This document shows positions 16,418-25,454 of a stretch of DNA of 64,000 nt, piece by piece. The notes below the pieces were generated by a model. That model made no database searches. It had not been told where the DNA came from and worked only from the letters and a program-made list of their open reading frames with translations. Position 1 is the first letter of the stretch; each line of letters starts with the position of its first letter. The stretch spans positions 1 to 64,000 of the forward strand of contig CAYQQU010000030.1 in assembly GCA_964419545.1 (NCBI GenBank). The letters are read 5' to 3'. The DNA comes from CAYQQU01 sp964419545 (GTDB lineage Bacteria > Bacteroidota > Bacteroidia > Chitinophagales > Saprospiraceae). The translations under genes were made by a program, and so were the position numbers.

Positions 16418-17769
16418 AACGAACGACATCTCTTTTCCTCCTGCTGACCGGCCTTCTTTCCTGCGCGCCGGGCAATACGCCAGCGGAAAACCAGCCCGGG
16501 GACAGCACCCCGGATAGCGTTTTGGTCATCTCCCGGGCGACCTATCAGGACCGGCTCTACGGGTTTTGGCTCGGACAGTGCATCGCCAACTGGACGGGTC
16601 TGATCACCGAAATGGACAAGATCGGCAACATCGGCGAATTCAAAACCGGCGATTTTTACACCCGCGCCGACTGGGGCGGCCCCGACCAGCCCAATATCTG
16701 GAGCGAAGGCCAGCCAAGCGATATCTCGCCCACCATCGACTTCGTCCTGGAACCGGCAGGCGGCATCTGGGGCGCCGATGACGATACGGATATCGAATAC
16801 CTTTACCAACACCTCCTGTTTACGCACGAAACGAGTATCCTCACGCCGGAACAAATCCGTACCGGCTGGCTGCGCCATATCCGGGCGGAGGAAGAAAATT
16901 ACCTGTGGGTTTCCAACCAGGCGGCTTTCGACCTGATGCGCGAAGGCGTGCTGCCCCCGGAAACGAGCCATCCCGACCGCAATCCCCACTTCGAGATGAT
17001 CGACGCCCAGCTCACCACCGAGATTTTTGGCCTGTTCGCCCCTGCCCGCCCCGATGTAGCTCTGGAAATGGCCTATCTTCCCATCCGGACCACTGCCCGG
17101 GATAACGCCGCCCGGATCGCCGAGTTTTACGTCATCATGCACGCCCTCGCGCCGCTGGCCGCCGACACCCTTTCCCGCCGGGAACAATTGCGATGGATGG
17201 CCGATACGGCCCGCCGCCGCCTCCCCGACGATACCTATCCGGCGAAGATGTACGACTTTGTCAAAAGCCGCTACCAAGCAGGCGCGCCCTGGGAACAAAC
17301 CCGGGATGAGGTGTACCGGCGCTACCAGGTCGACCAGGCCGATGGCTATGATATGACGGCGCGCGACCTTTACTGCAACGGCTGCACCGCCGCGGGCATC
17401 AACTTCGCCGCGAGCATCGTCAGCCTGTTGTACGGGGAAGGCGACCTCAGGGAGACCATCAAGATCGGCGCGCTCGCCGGCTGGGATTCCGATAACCCGA
17501 CGGCTACCTGGGGCGGACTGCTGGGGTTTATGCTGGGCAAAGCCGGAGTGGAAAAGGCATTCGGCAGGACCTTCTCCGACAAGTTTAACATCCACCGCAC
17601 CCGGCAAGGGTTCCCGGGGCAGGGCCTCGACAATTTCGAGGCCATGGCCCGTAAAGGCGTTACGGTGGTCGACCGGGTAGTGACCGAACAACTCGGCGGC
17701 CGGGTAGACGAGGAAAACGATACTTGGCGTATTCCACAGGTGACCATAAAAATTTCTCCGGAGCAATGA
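16414..17769 (+). CDS. Exported ADP-ribosylglycohydrolase-family lipoprotein
   Basis: A 451-residue protein read from a GTG (16414) that overlaps the upstream stop as GTGA. It begins with a lipoprotein signal (TSLFLLLTGLLSC), so it should act outside the cytoplasm. The core resembles the ADP-ribosylglycohydrolase (ARH/DraG) fold: an opening DRLYGFWLGQCIANW, a metal-binding GADDDTDIEY, and a late GWDSDNPTATWGGLLG, which matches the second acidic metal motif of the family with Asn replacing the usual Thr. Family members remove ADP-ribose from proteins or small molecules using two Mg2+ ions. An exported form is less usual; it may act on another O- or N-glycosidic substrate. It is translationally coupled to the reductase. 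Confidence 0.82.
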   Translation: MKRTTSLFLLLTGLLSCAPGNTPAENQPGDSTPDSVLVISRATYQDRLYGFWLGQCIANWTGLITEMDKIGNIGEFKTGDFYTRADWGGPDQPNIWSEGQPSDISPTIDFVLEPAGGIWGADDDTDIEYLYQHLLFTHETSILTPEQIRTGWLRHIRAEEENYLWVSNQAAFDLMREGVLPPETSHPDRNPHFEMIDAQLTTEIFGLFAPARPDVALEMAYLPIRTTARDNAARIAEFYVIMHALAPLAADTLSRREQLRWMADTARRRLPDDTYPAKMYDFVKSRYQAGAPWEQTRDEVYRRYQVDQADGYDMTARDLYCNGCTAAGINFAASIVSLLYGEGDLRETIKIGALAGWDSDNPTATWGGLLGFMLGKAGVEKAFGRTFSDKFNIHRTRQGFPGQGLDNFEAMARKGVTVVDRVVTEQLGGRVDEENDTWRIPQVTIKISPEQ

Positions 17770-17798
17770 CCGGATCTCGCCCAAATTAACTAAAAGCC

Positions 17799-18278
17799 AT
17801 GCCTGAAAGCTACCGTAGCGGCCCCGTAGGCGCCCTCATGGATGAGTACGAACGGGCCATCGAGGAACTAAAGTCAGTACTGCGCACCATCGATGTCGAA
17901 GACTATCGACGTATCATCGATCCGTACACGGAAGATCCGGATTGCCGTTCGGTACAAACGATCATGAACCACGTCGTTCGCGCCGGATACGGTTATTCCA
18001 ATTACATCCGTAAGCAGTTTGGCGATTCCTGGACACCCCGCCAGGAACAATACGACTTACCGACGCCAGAAGCAACGTGTGAGGCCTTGGAACAGATGCT
18101 GGCGTATACCCTGGAAACCATGACCGACAAATGGGAGATTTCCTTTGAGGAAATCCTGGCCAACCCTATTCAAGCTGCCTGGGGACAGGTTTACGACTTT
18201 GAACAGTTGCTCGAACACGCCATCGTTCATATCTTACGCCATCGGCGGCAGATAGAGCGCCTGTTCAAAAAAGTATAA
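17799..18278 (+). CDS. DinB family protein
   Basis: A 159-residue four-helix-bundle protein of the DinB/YfiT group. The likely metal-binding histidines lie in TIMNHVVRAGYGYSNYIRK (about 53-71) and in the final helix LLEHAIVHILRHRRQIERL. Relatives include thiol transferases and hydrolases, but many members have no known reaction. It follows the ADP-ribosylglycohydrolase gene by 29 bases and precedes the alpha/beta hydrolase by 6, so it is probably part of the same transcript. It is not closely similar to the DUF1572 protein at 6675-7241. Confidence 0.85.
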   Translation: MPESYRSGPVGALMDEYERAIEELKSVLRTIDVEDYRRIIDPYTEDPDCRSVQTIMNHVVRAGYGYSNYIRKQFGDSWTPRQEQYDLPTPEATCEALEQMLAYTLETMTDKWEISFEEILANPIQAAWGQVYDFEQLLEHAIVHILRHRRQIERLFKKV

Positions 18279-18284
18279 GTTCCA

Positions 18285-19100
18285 ATGTGGCAGCTTTCCA
18301 ACACCTACGATTTCCGAGGGCATCCGGTAGAATGGGACCGGCAGGGCGCCGGCGCTCCGCTGGTTCTGGCCCACGGCACCCCCTGGTCCTCTTTTAACTT
18401 CCGCCATCTGATCCGGCATTTCAGCCAGGGGCGTGCGGTTTACTATTTTGACATGCTGGGATACGGGCAGTCCGCTAAACCGGAGACCGACGTCTCCCTG
18501 AGCGTTCAAAATGAGTTACTGGATGCTCTGCTCGACCACTGGAAGCTGGAAAATCCGGTGATCATCGGTCACGACTTCGGCGGCGCTACCGTACTGCGCA
18601 GCTGTGTGCTCAACCGGCGGCGTTACGGAAAGATCATCCTGATCGACCCGGTGGCGCTGCGCCCCTGGGGCTCGCCCTTTTTCCGGCACGTCAAACAATA
18701 CGAAGCGGCTTTTGCCGGCGCGCCCGACTTTATCCACGAGGCTATCCTGCGCGCTTACGTGCAAACGGCAGCCCACCACCCGCTGCCGGAAGAGACGCTC
18801 GACGGCATCCTCGCGCCCTGGCTCGGCGAAGCGGGTAAAGCCGGCTTCTACCGGCAGATCGCCCAGGCGGACGAGCAGTTTACGGCGGAGGTCGAAGGGG
18901 AATACGCCTCGATCCAGGACCCCGTACTCCTCCTTTGGGGAGAAGCGGACACCTGGATACCGGTGGCTAAAGGGCGCGAACTGGCAGACCGCATTCCGGG
19001 CTCGGTGTTTCGGGCCATTCCCGACAGCGGCCACCTGGTCATCGAAGAAAAGCCCGAAGCCGTCATCGGCGCGATCGCCGGTTTTTTACTCGCCTCTTAA
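18285..19100 (+). CDS. Alpha/beta hydrolase with Asp nucleophile
   Basis: A 271-residue cytosolic hydrolase. The oxyanion motif HGTPWSSFNF (30-39) is followed by the nucleophile elbow GHDFGG, placing Asp97 where serine hydrolases have Ser. The catalytic His is in DSGHLVIEEKP (His250). An Asp nucleophile is the hallmark of the haloalkane dehalogenase, fluoroacetate dehalogenase and epoxide hydrolase branch, so one of these reactions is more likely than ester hydrolysis. The exact substrate cannot be assigned. It is the last gene of a four-gene run and ends 6 bases before the convergent BNR gene. Confidence 0.88.
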   Translation: MWQLSNTYDFRGHPVEWDRQGAGAPLVLAHGTPWSSFNFRHLIRHFSQGRAVYYFDMLGYGQSAKPETDVSLSVQNELLDALLDHWKLENPVIIGHDFGGATVLRSCVLNRRRYGKIILIDPVALRPWGSPFFRHVKQYEAAFAGAPDFIHEAILRAYVQTAAHHPLPEETLDGILAPWLGEAGKAGFYRQIAQADEQFTAEVEGEYASIQDPVLLLWGEADTWIPVAKGRELADRIPGSVFRAIPDSGHLVIEEKPEAVIGAIAGFLLAS

Positions 19101-19106
19101 ACCAGT

Positions 19107-22100
19107 TTAACGCTGCCAGAGGGCGCCGATGCCGGCTTGCCACAGGGCTTCGTCAAAAGCAGGGATATCGCTTTCGAGCAGGGCCTTCGCTGTTTCCCGG
19201 AGTTCTGCCCAGCGGGCGTCGAGTTCCGCGCGCCGGTCGCGCGAAGCCTGGTTGACACGCGGGATATCGCTTTCGGTTTGATTGATGAGGAAAAGGTAAT
19301 TGGCGGTAAATTTGTTGGGAAAATTTTCTACGTCATCATAGGCCTTGGATTTGCGCTGCACCATGGCTTCGTCCCACTCGGTGATCCGTTGCACCAGCGC
19401 ATGCCCTTCTTTTTTCAAAGCGGCGTGTTGTTTTTCGCCGGCGAGGTGCGCCAGTACCGCGTTGAGCTTCGTCCGCAGATCGGATAAAGCGTTGACCGTT
19501 TCGTGCATCTCGGTCAGGGCGCTTTCCATCTCCAGCATAAACCGATGGTAAGTATGGTATTCTTCGCTAGTAGTAGGGTACTGTGGATTAGGCCGGACTT
19601 CCAGTTGCGTCGTCGCTTTTCGTTCGCCGTATTGCAGGGTCATGTTGTACCGGCCCGGAGAAACCTTGTGCCCGCGATAGCTGCCTTCGATATACACCTC
19701 AGGTACGCCGGGCAGGGTGGGATGGCGCAAATCCCAGACGAAGCGGTTGAGCCTGGCGTTTTTACTGAGCACCGGGACGGCCGGCGGGCCGCCGGCGTAC
19801 GATTGAAAAGTAGAATCCCGAATACTGCTGAAAGTGCGTACCAACCGCCCTTGTTCGTCGCGGATCTCCAGGGTCAGCTCCGTCGTTTCCGTCGCTTCCG
19901 GCAACTGGTAGTAGAGCACAGCGCCATTGGCGGGATTCACGCCCCGCAGGGGATGGCTGCCGGTGAAGCCGGGATCGTTGCGGTCGAGTTCGCTGCGGCC
20001 GTTGGCCAACAGGGCGGCCTCTGGTCGGTATAATTGAAAGGCCGGAACGGATGCGGCCTCGTACTGGCGAAGCAACGCCAGATCGTCCAATATCCAGAAC
20101 GAGCGGCCGGAGGTGGCTACGATCACGTCGCCATGGGCGATGATCAGGTCGTTGATCGGCGTTACCGGCAGGTTGAGTTGGAGCGGTTGCCAGGCTTCCC
20201 CATCGTTCCAGGAAACATAGACGCCGGTCTCCGTACCCGCCAGCAGCAGACCGCGGCGCTCGTTATCCTCGCGCACCACGCGGGTGTAGGCCCCCTCGGG
20301 AATGCCCTGGCTGATGTCCGCCCAGGTCTGGCCGTAATCATTGGTTTTATACAAGCCCGGCTGGTAGTCGTTGAATTTGTAGCGAGTAGTAGCGATGTAC
20401 GCCGTCGCCGGATCGTGCGGTGAAATGTCGATGGCGTTAACCAGGCATTCCGACAGGCCTCGCGGGGTGACGTTTTTCCAGGTCTGGCCGCCGTCTCGGG
20501 TCAGTTGCACCAGCCCGTCGTCCGTGCCCACCCAAAGGACACCGGCCTCGTGCGGCGATTCCGTCACGTAGCTGATGGTGCCGTAGTTTTCCGCGCCTAC
20601 GATCTCATTGGTGTAGGGGCCGCCGCCTTTGCCTTGTTTTTCTTTTTCGTTTTTGGACAAATCGGGCGACACTTCTTCCCAGGTGACGCCCTGATCACGA
20701 GTGCGCAGCAGGTGCTGGGCGGCGTGATAAAAAGTGTTAGGTTCGTGCTGCGACCTGATGATCGGCGCGTTCCAGTTGTAGCGGTATTTCATCTCGCCGG
20801 CGTTCATGGCCAGGTACTGGATGGGCGCAGCCATGATGTTGGTGCCGGCTTCAGCTTCAGAATCGAATACCTCGATGGCGCCCAGGTAGCTACCGCCTAA
20901 GACGTAACGCGGATCGTCGGGGTCGAAGGCCAGGAAAGCGCTTTCACCGCCTGCGGAGGAAGTCCAGCTCGGTTCGTAGATGCCGCTGCTATTGAATTCC
21001 CGGTGCGCGATGCGTACGGAGGTATTGTCTTGCTGCCCGCCATAGATCCGGTAGGGAAACGCATTGTCTACGGCAACCCGGTAAAACTGGGCCGTCGGCA
21101 TATTTTCCTGAGTCGACCAGCTTTCCCCGCGGTTGAAGGTGATAGCGGCGCCGCCGTCGTTGGCGATGACCATATTGCGAGGATTGCCGGGGTTGATCCA
21201 CAGATCGTGGTAGTCGCCGTGGGTGCCGGAGAGGGTCTCCCAGGTATTACCGCCGTCGATGGAGCGCAGAGCGGGCGCACTGAGTACGTAGACCGTAAAT
21301 TCATCCTGCGGGTCGGCGAAGACTTCGGTATAGTACCAGGCGCGTTGCACCAGGCGGTGGTCTTTGCTCACCCGGCTCCAGTTTTTGCCGGCGTCGGTAG
21401 AAACGAAAAGCCCGCCCTTTTCCTGTTCCGAATCGCTCTCGATCAGGGCGTAGACCCGGTCCGGATGGGAAGGGCATACCGAAACGGCCATCTTCCCTTT
21501 TTCCTCCGGCAGCCCGTTATGAATCTTTTTCCAGGTGTCGCCGCCATCCGTCGATTTGTAGAGGCCGCTGCCCGGCCCGCCACTGATCACTTTCCAGGGC
21601 AGGCGCTGGTGTTCCCACATAGCGGCGTAGAGCACGAGCGGGTTGTTGGGGTCCATCGACAATTCCGAGCAACCGGTGCGATCGTCGACGTAGAGGATCT
21701 TCGACCAGCTCCGCCCGCCATCCGTCGACCGGAAGAGGCCGCGCGTTTCATGGCGTCCGTAGAGCGCCCCCTGGGCTGCTACGTATACGATATCGGGGTT
21801 TCGCGGATGGATGATTATCCGGGCGATATGCTGGGAAGCATCCAGGCCTGCCTTTTGCCAGGTTTTACCCGCATCAGTAGATTTGTACACCCCGTCGCCG
21901 TAAGACGTCATCACCCCGCGGGGGGCGTGTTCCCCCATGCCGCAGTAGACGATATTGGGATCGCTTTTCGCTACGGCAATTGCGCCTACCGAGCCCGTCT
22001 GAAAATAACCGTCGGAGATATTATGCCAGTGCTGACCGGCATCGGTCGTCTTCCAGAGGCCGCCGCCGGTGGCGCCCATGTAGTAGGTGAGCGGGTCGCC

Positions 22101-22280
22101 GATCACGCCGCAGGCCGAGACAGACCGGCCGCCGCGGAAAGGGCCGATACAGCGCCACTTGACGGGTTGAAAAAAGCTGTCGGCAACGACGGCGCCGGAC
22201 TCCGACGGTCGGCTCTGGCCAAAAGCAGCCAGGGTAAAAGAAAATAGGAAAAGAAGAATAGCGGATGATCGGATTTTCAT
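19107..22280 (-). CDS. VPS10/sortilin-like BNR repeat exported protein (copy 1)
   Basis: A 1057-residue secreted protein with a signal peptide (SSAILLFLFSFTLAAFGQ). The ATG at 22280 gives this signal directly; the longer open frame upstream is not needed. After the conserved KWRCIGPFRGGRS opening come repeated Asp-box units (STDAGKTWQK, STDGGRSWSK, STDGGDTWKK, TRDGGQTWKN and others) that build two beta-propellers through about residue 740. A beta-sandwich segment and a helical tail follow (about 870-1057). Such proteins are common and often multi-copy in marine Bacteroidota and are usually annotated as glycosyl hydrolase-like or sortilin-like; no catalytic activity is proven. Copies 2 and 3 lie at 30426 and 33651. 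Confidence 0.88.
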   Translation of the reverse strand: MKIRSSAILLFLFSFTLAAFGQSRPSESGAVVADSFFQPVKWRCIGPFRGGRSVSACGVIGDPLTYYMGATGGGLWKTTDAGQHWHNISDGYFQTGSVGAIAVAKSDPNIVYCGMGEHAPRGVMTSYGDGVYKSTDAGKTWQKAGLDASQHIARIIIHPRNPDIVYVAAQGALYGRHETRGLFRSTDGGRSWSKILYVDDRTGCSELSMDPNNPLVLYAAMWEHQRLPWKVISGGPGSGLYKSTDGGDTWKKIHNGLPEEKGKMAVSVCPSHPDRVYALIESDSEQEKGGLFVSTDAGKNWSRVSKDHRLVQRAWYYTEVFADPQDEFTVYVLSAPALRSIDGGNTWETLSGTHGDYHDLWINPGNPRNMVIANDGGAAITFNRGESWSTQENMPTAQFYRVAVDNAFPYRIYGGQQDNTSVRIAHREFNSSGIYEPSWTSSAGGESAFLAFDPDDPRYVLGGSYLGAIEVFDSEAEAGTNIMAAPIQYLAMNAGEMKYRYNWNAPIIRSQHEPNTFYHAAQHLLRTRDQGVTWEEVSPDLSKNEKEKQGKGGGPYTNEIVGAENYGTISYVTESPHEAGVLWVGTDDGLVQLTRDGGQTWKNVTPRGLSECLVNAIDISPHDPATAYIATTRYKFNDYQPGLYKTNDYGQTWADISQGIPEGAYTRVVREDNERRGLLLAGTETGVYVSWNDGEAWQPLQLNLPVTPINDLIIAHGDVIVATSGRSFWILDDLALLRQYEAASVPAFQLYRPEAALLANGRSELDRNDPGFTGSHPLRGVNPANGAVLYYQLPEATETTELTLEIRDEQGRLVRTFSSIRDSTFQSYAGGPPAVPVLSKNARLNRFVWDLRHPTLPGVPEVYIEGSYRGHKVSPGRYNMTLQYGERKATTQLEVRPNPQYPTTSEEYHTYHRFMLEMESALTEMHETVNALSDLRTKLNAVLAHLAGEKQHAALKKEGHALVQRITEWDEAMVQRKSKAYDDVENFPNKFTANYLFLINQTESDIPRVNQASRDRRAELDARWAELRETAKALLESDIPAFDEALWQAGIGALWQR

Positions 22281-22319
22281 TTTGCAGCTACGTATTTTTT
22301 CCTTCCAAAATAGCAAGAT

Positions 22320-22790
22320 ATGTTGAAACGCCCACTGCAAAGTAGCTCGGGAAAAGTGAACAGACACACCTTTACCATCCTCACCCAGCAGATCAAACCG
22401 GAAAAATATCCCGAAGTGGAAGACGAAGCTACCGTCATTTTGACCTATCCCCAAACCCAGGTCATCATCCAGGCTTCCTGGAACTGGTCGCACAACCGCA
22501 AGGACATGGAGATTTACGGTACGACCGGTTACCTGATCTGCCAGAACGACCGCGATATGCTGCTTATGGAAAAGGAAGCTGATGGCCCCTTCGCGCTATC
22601 CGCAACGCCCGGCCTGCACGATCCATTCGCTTTTTTGACAAAAGTGGTCAAGGAAGGCCACGCCGTCGAGCCGTTCGGTCTTGCTTCGCTGGAAAACAAC
22701 CTGGTGGTCATGCAGATCCTGGAGGCGGCGAAAAAAGCCGCCGAAACCGGGCAGACCGTTGCGTGGAACCGGACGTACGCTACGGAGTAA
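22320..22790 (+). pseudogene. Gfo/Idh/MocA oxidoreductase, C-terminal fragment
   Basis: The frame encodes the last ~150 residues of a Gfo/Idh/MocA oxidoreductase: TQQIKPEKYPEVEDEATVIL, QASWNWSHNRKDMEIYGTTG and a family-like C-terminal helix. The NAD(P)-binding Rossmann domain and the catalytic EKP motif, normally about 200 residues upstream, are missing. The space they would need is taken by the divergent BNR gene, so this is a deletion remnant. The 156-codon frame has an ATG at 22320, but the first ~20 residues do not resemble the family. Expression and function are doubtful. Confidence 0.7.
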
Positions 22791-22856
22791 AAGTGGGTTA
22801 GCTATGCTTTTTTACTCAATCTTACCATCGCCTGACGGCTATAGAGCAGAAGCTGA

Positions 22857-23312
22857 TTACAGTTCCTCCAGCTCACCGATCAGCCGGCGGCGTTCGTAGC
22901 CGTAGTAAATCCCAATGCCCAGGAAGAGCACCACTACGATCTTCCAGAGAATTCCCTGGAGGAGGAAAAAAGGGTTGATCAGGCTGGCCAGAAATACCAG
23001 CAGCAGATAAAGGGAAAGCGAGCCGACAAAGGCGAGGAAAGGGTATTCGATACTCAAGTAAGCCGAAACGCCGAAAACGAGGGTCAGGGCGATCTGGATG
23101 GCGATCTCCAGCGATCCGTACATGCCCGCGGAAATGGCCACGATCAATCCCAGCAACTGAAAAGCGATCAGCAGGTACAAGATGATGCGCGCCCGGCTGA
23201 TCTGTCGCTGGGCAAACTCCAGGTCCCACTGCAGCTCCAATTTGCGCTCCCGCTCGTGTTCATTCAATTGCCGGCGATACTCCGGCGCATCGTCTAAAAT
23301 ATTCTCAGCCAT
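22857..23312 (-). CDS. Small membrane protein of unknown function
   Basis: About 151 residues from ATG 23312. A highly charged amphipathic N-terminal stretch (YRRQLNEHERERKLELQWDL) precedes four hydrophobic segments at about 43-64, 70-86, 92-114 and 120-138. The frame stays open for 47 codons further upstream and includes a Cys-containing stretch (ACLDCSSLVDCG), so a start at a TTG (23402 or 23453) is possible. I do not recognise a family. It lies between the oxidoreductase remnant and the FAD oxidoreductase, with no clear operon partner. Confidence 0.65.
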   Translation of the reverse strand: MAENILDDAPEYRRQLNEHERERKLELQWDLEFAQRQISRARIILYLLIAFQLLGLIVAISAGMYGSLEIAIQIALTLVFGVSAYLSIEYPFLAFVGSLSLYLLLVFLASLINPFFLLQGILWKIVVVLFLGIGIYYGYERRRLIGELEEL

Positions 23313-23526
23313 AAGGCGAATTTGCTTGTCGTTGAGCTCGTTCGGACCGGACTCGTTACCACAATCAACCAGGCTGCTGCAATCAAGGCATGCCCCGAAC
23401 AAGCTATTTTCATAAAACACGCGCCAAGGCCTTTTGGATCGCGCTACACCCAAAATGCACTTTTTTGCTTACAATGTCACTTCCTGTCAAACTTTTTCCG
23501 GCAACTTTTACTTTGCGAACCGGTCT

Positions 23527-24762
23527 TCAACCCGCGTTCAACACTTCTTCCGCTGCTCTCCGGCCGCTGCGCATGGCGGCGTCGAGGGACGCGTTGAGCA
23601 GGTGATCGCCGGCCAGTATGATATTTTCGGTGATCCGGAACTGGGTGGCCGGCAGGTCGTAACGCAGCGCATCGAGCGCGGGCAGCGCCTTTGAAATACA
23701 AAATCGATCGATGAAAGCCAGCGACAAGTCCGGCATGCGGGTCACGCGGCGCAGTTCCCCGGCGATAGCGGCGGCATCCGTCGATTGCTCCAGCGCCTTT
23801 GCTTTCATGGTGACGGAAACCAGCACTTCTCCTTCCGGAGCGTAGCCCGGCGCCACATCCGTCATGACACAGAAGGTGTTGATCGGGCTTTCCGGCTCGG
23901 CGACCAGAGCGATGCTCGGCTCGGCGAGCGGAGAGCGATCAGCGCGGAAATAGAGGTTCTCGGTCTGATGATAAGCAGGCCCAGCGCCCCCGAGACGAGG
24001 GATCAGCCGGTAGGGATCAGTGGCTACGACAACCTGCCGGAAAGGGATCGCTTCGCCGCCGGCGGTGTGGATGGCATCGGCTTCGATGCGTGCTACTTCC
24101 GTGTGGAACTGGAAAGTCGTTTGCTGTAACCGAGCGGCCAGCTGTTTCGGAATGGCTTCCATCCCCGCGTTCGGAACAGCGGCGTCTCCCAGGCTGAAGG
24201 TGCGGAAAACGAAGCGAAACATCGCGGCGGGCGTGCTCAGCTCGTCTTCCAGGAAGATACCGGCGAAAAAAGGACGGAAAAACTGTTCGATCATCCGTTC
24301 GCTGAATCCGAAGCGCTGCAGATAGGCCAGCGTCGACTGGCCGTTGGTTTCAAAAAGCTGCTCGTTGGACGCTTTTCTAAGTTGGCGGGTCAGTTGCCAG
24401 ACCAGCAGCTTGTCTTTAATGGTCCCCACCGGGGAAAAGACCATGCCCGGCAATTGGGCGAAGTCCCGGAATGGATCGGCAATCCGGTACCGGCGGCCGC
24501 CGGAGAGAATGACCGCTCCGGTATTGAACCGCCGCAGGTCGAGGGCTTCGTAATCGAGATAGGCTCTGGCTTCCCGGTATTCCGTCAGCAGCACCTGGAA
24601 GCCGTGATCCAGCTTAAAACCTGCTTTTTCTTCCGTTTTGACCCGACCGCCGACGCGGTCCGCGGCTTCGAGCAACAGGGGTTGGAAGCCTGCTTGTTCC
24701 AGGTGAATAGCTGCTGTCAATCCGGCTACGCCGGCGCCGATGATGACGATGGGATGATCCAT
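23527..24762 (-). CDS. FAD-dependent amine oxidase/phytoene-desaturase-like oxidoreductase
   Basis: A 411-residue flavoprotein. The N-terminal dinucleotide-binding fold is complete (VIIGAGVAGLTAAIHLEQAG, then a Glu-ended strand LLLEAADRVGGRV). A C-terminal FAD-contacting segment (ENIILAGDHLLNASLDAAMRSGR) closes the domain. This is the amine oxidase/protoporphyrinogen oxidase/carotenoid desaturase superfamily; many Bacteroidota carry such an orphan member with unknown substrate. ATG 24762 (MDHPIVIIG) is chosen because the upstream extension is not conserved in character. The neighbouring deaminase on the same strand is 45 bases upstream, so co-transcription is possible. Confidence 0.88.
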   Translation of the reverse strand: MDHPIVIIGAGVAGLTAAIHLEQAGFQPLLLEAADRVGGRVKTEEKAGFKLDHGFQVLLTEYREARAYLDYEALDLRRFNTGAVILSGGRRYRIADPFRDFAQLPGMVFSPVGTIKDKLLVWQLTRQLRKASNEQLFETNGQSTLAYLQRFGFSERMIEQFFRPFFAGIFLEDELSTPAAMFRFVFRTFSLGDAAVPNAGMEAIPKQLAARLQQTTFQFHTEVARIEADAIHTAGGEAIPFRQVVVATDPYRLIPRLGGAGPAYHQTENLYFRADRSPLAEPSIALVAEPESPINTFCVMTDVAPGYAPEGEVLVSVTMKAKALEQSTDAAAIAGELRRVTRMPDLSLAFIDRFCISKALPALDALRYDLPATQFRITENIILAGDHLLNASLDAAMRSGRRAAEEVLNAG

Positions 24763-24807
24763 ATTTCTACGCTTTTGTGTCGGGTTAACAAAACCCAAAT
24801 GCTATTA

Positions 24808-25245
24808 TCAACCCCGCACCACTTCAAAAAGCGCCGCGCACTCCTCCGCCAGGATGCCGCCTTCTATCCGCAGCGGATACCAGGCGGCGGCAGCGATCTC
24901 CCGGCTGTAGATCTTCACCTGGTTGCCGTAGCGCGCCGCGTCATCGATGGAGGCTCCGAAGTAAATGGTCTCAATACCCGCCCAGACGGACGCCATGGCG
25001 CACATGGGGCAAGGCTCGCAGGTGGTGACCAGGGTGGCGCCGCGCAGCGGAAGCCCGGCTTCGGCGGCGCGCCGGATGGCCGTTACTTCGGCATGGGCCG
25101 TCGGATCGCCCGATGCTTTGACTTCGTTGGCGACGACGAGGTGTTTTTCAGCGCCGGGCGCTACGATGACTGCTCCGTAGGGCGTACTTTGCGCCCGGGC
25201 GGCGGCGATGGCCCGCCGCATGTATGGGATGATCTCAAACTGCAT
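24808..25245 (-). CDS. Nucleoside/cytidine deaminase family protein
   Basis: A 145-residue zinc-dependent deaminase. The zinc site is complete: His51 and catalytic Glu53 in HAEVTAIRRA, and Cys79/Cys82 in CEPCPMCAMA. Length and motif order fit the guanine deaminase/tRNA adenosine deaminase/CMP deaminase group rather than the compact CDA type. The substrate is not determined. ATG 25245 is preferred over an upstream TTG. A copy of the dispersed palindromic repeat (25278-25401) lies just upstream and separates it from the divergent aminotransferase. Confidence 0.9.
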   Translation of the reverse strand: MQFEIIPYMRRAIAAARAQSTPYGAVIVAPGAEKHLVVANEVKASGDPTAHAEVTAIRRAAEAGLPLRGATLVTTCEPCPMCAMASVWAGIETIYFGASIDDAARYGNQVKIYSREIAAAAWYPLRIEGGILAEECAALFEVVRG

Positions 25246-25277
25246 TATGGGCAAAACAAGCCGCCTTACAATTTGTT

Positions 25278-25401
25278 GCGCCGGATTATCATAGGGTTCT
25301 TCGTCATGGCCGTTGTCAGGCTTGCTTATCGACCAACGAGCAAACGCAATAATGGCGCCCGGTTTGGCTTCGAAATGGTTTAACCCATGAATAATCCGGG
25401 T
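25278..25401. repeat. Dispersed palindromic repeat, copy 1 (both arms)
   Basis: The left arm GCCGGATTATCATAGGGTTC (from 25280) is followed by TTCGTCATGG. The right arm AACCCATGAATAATCCGGGT ends at 25401. About 75 bases lie between the arms. The block GGTTCTTCGTCATG next to the left arm is shared with the copy at 59155. Confidence 0.7.
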
Positions 25402-25454
25402 AAATTTCCCTAAATTGACCGCCCCGGCAAGTATTTAACAACTAATGTCAGCTT

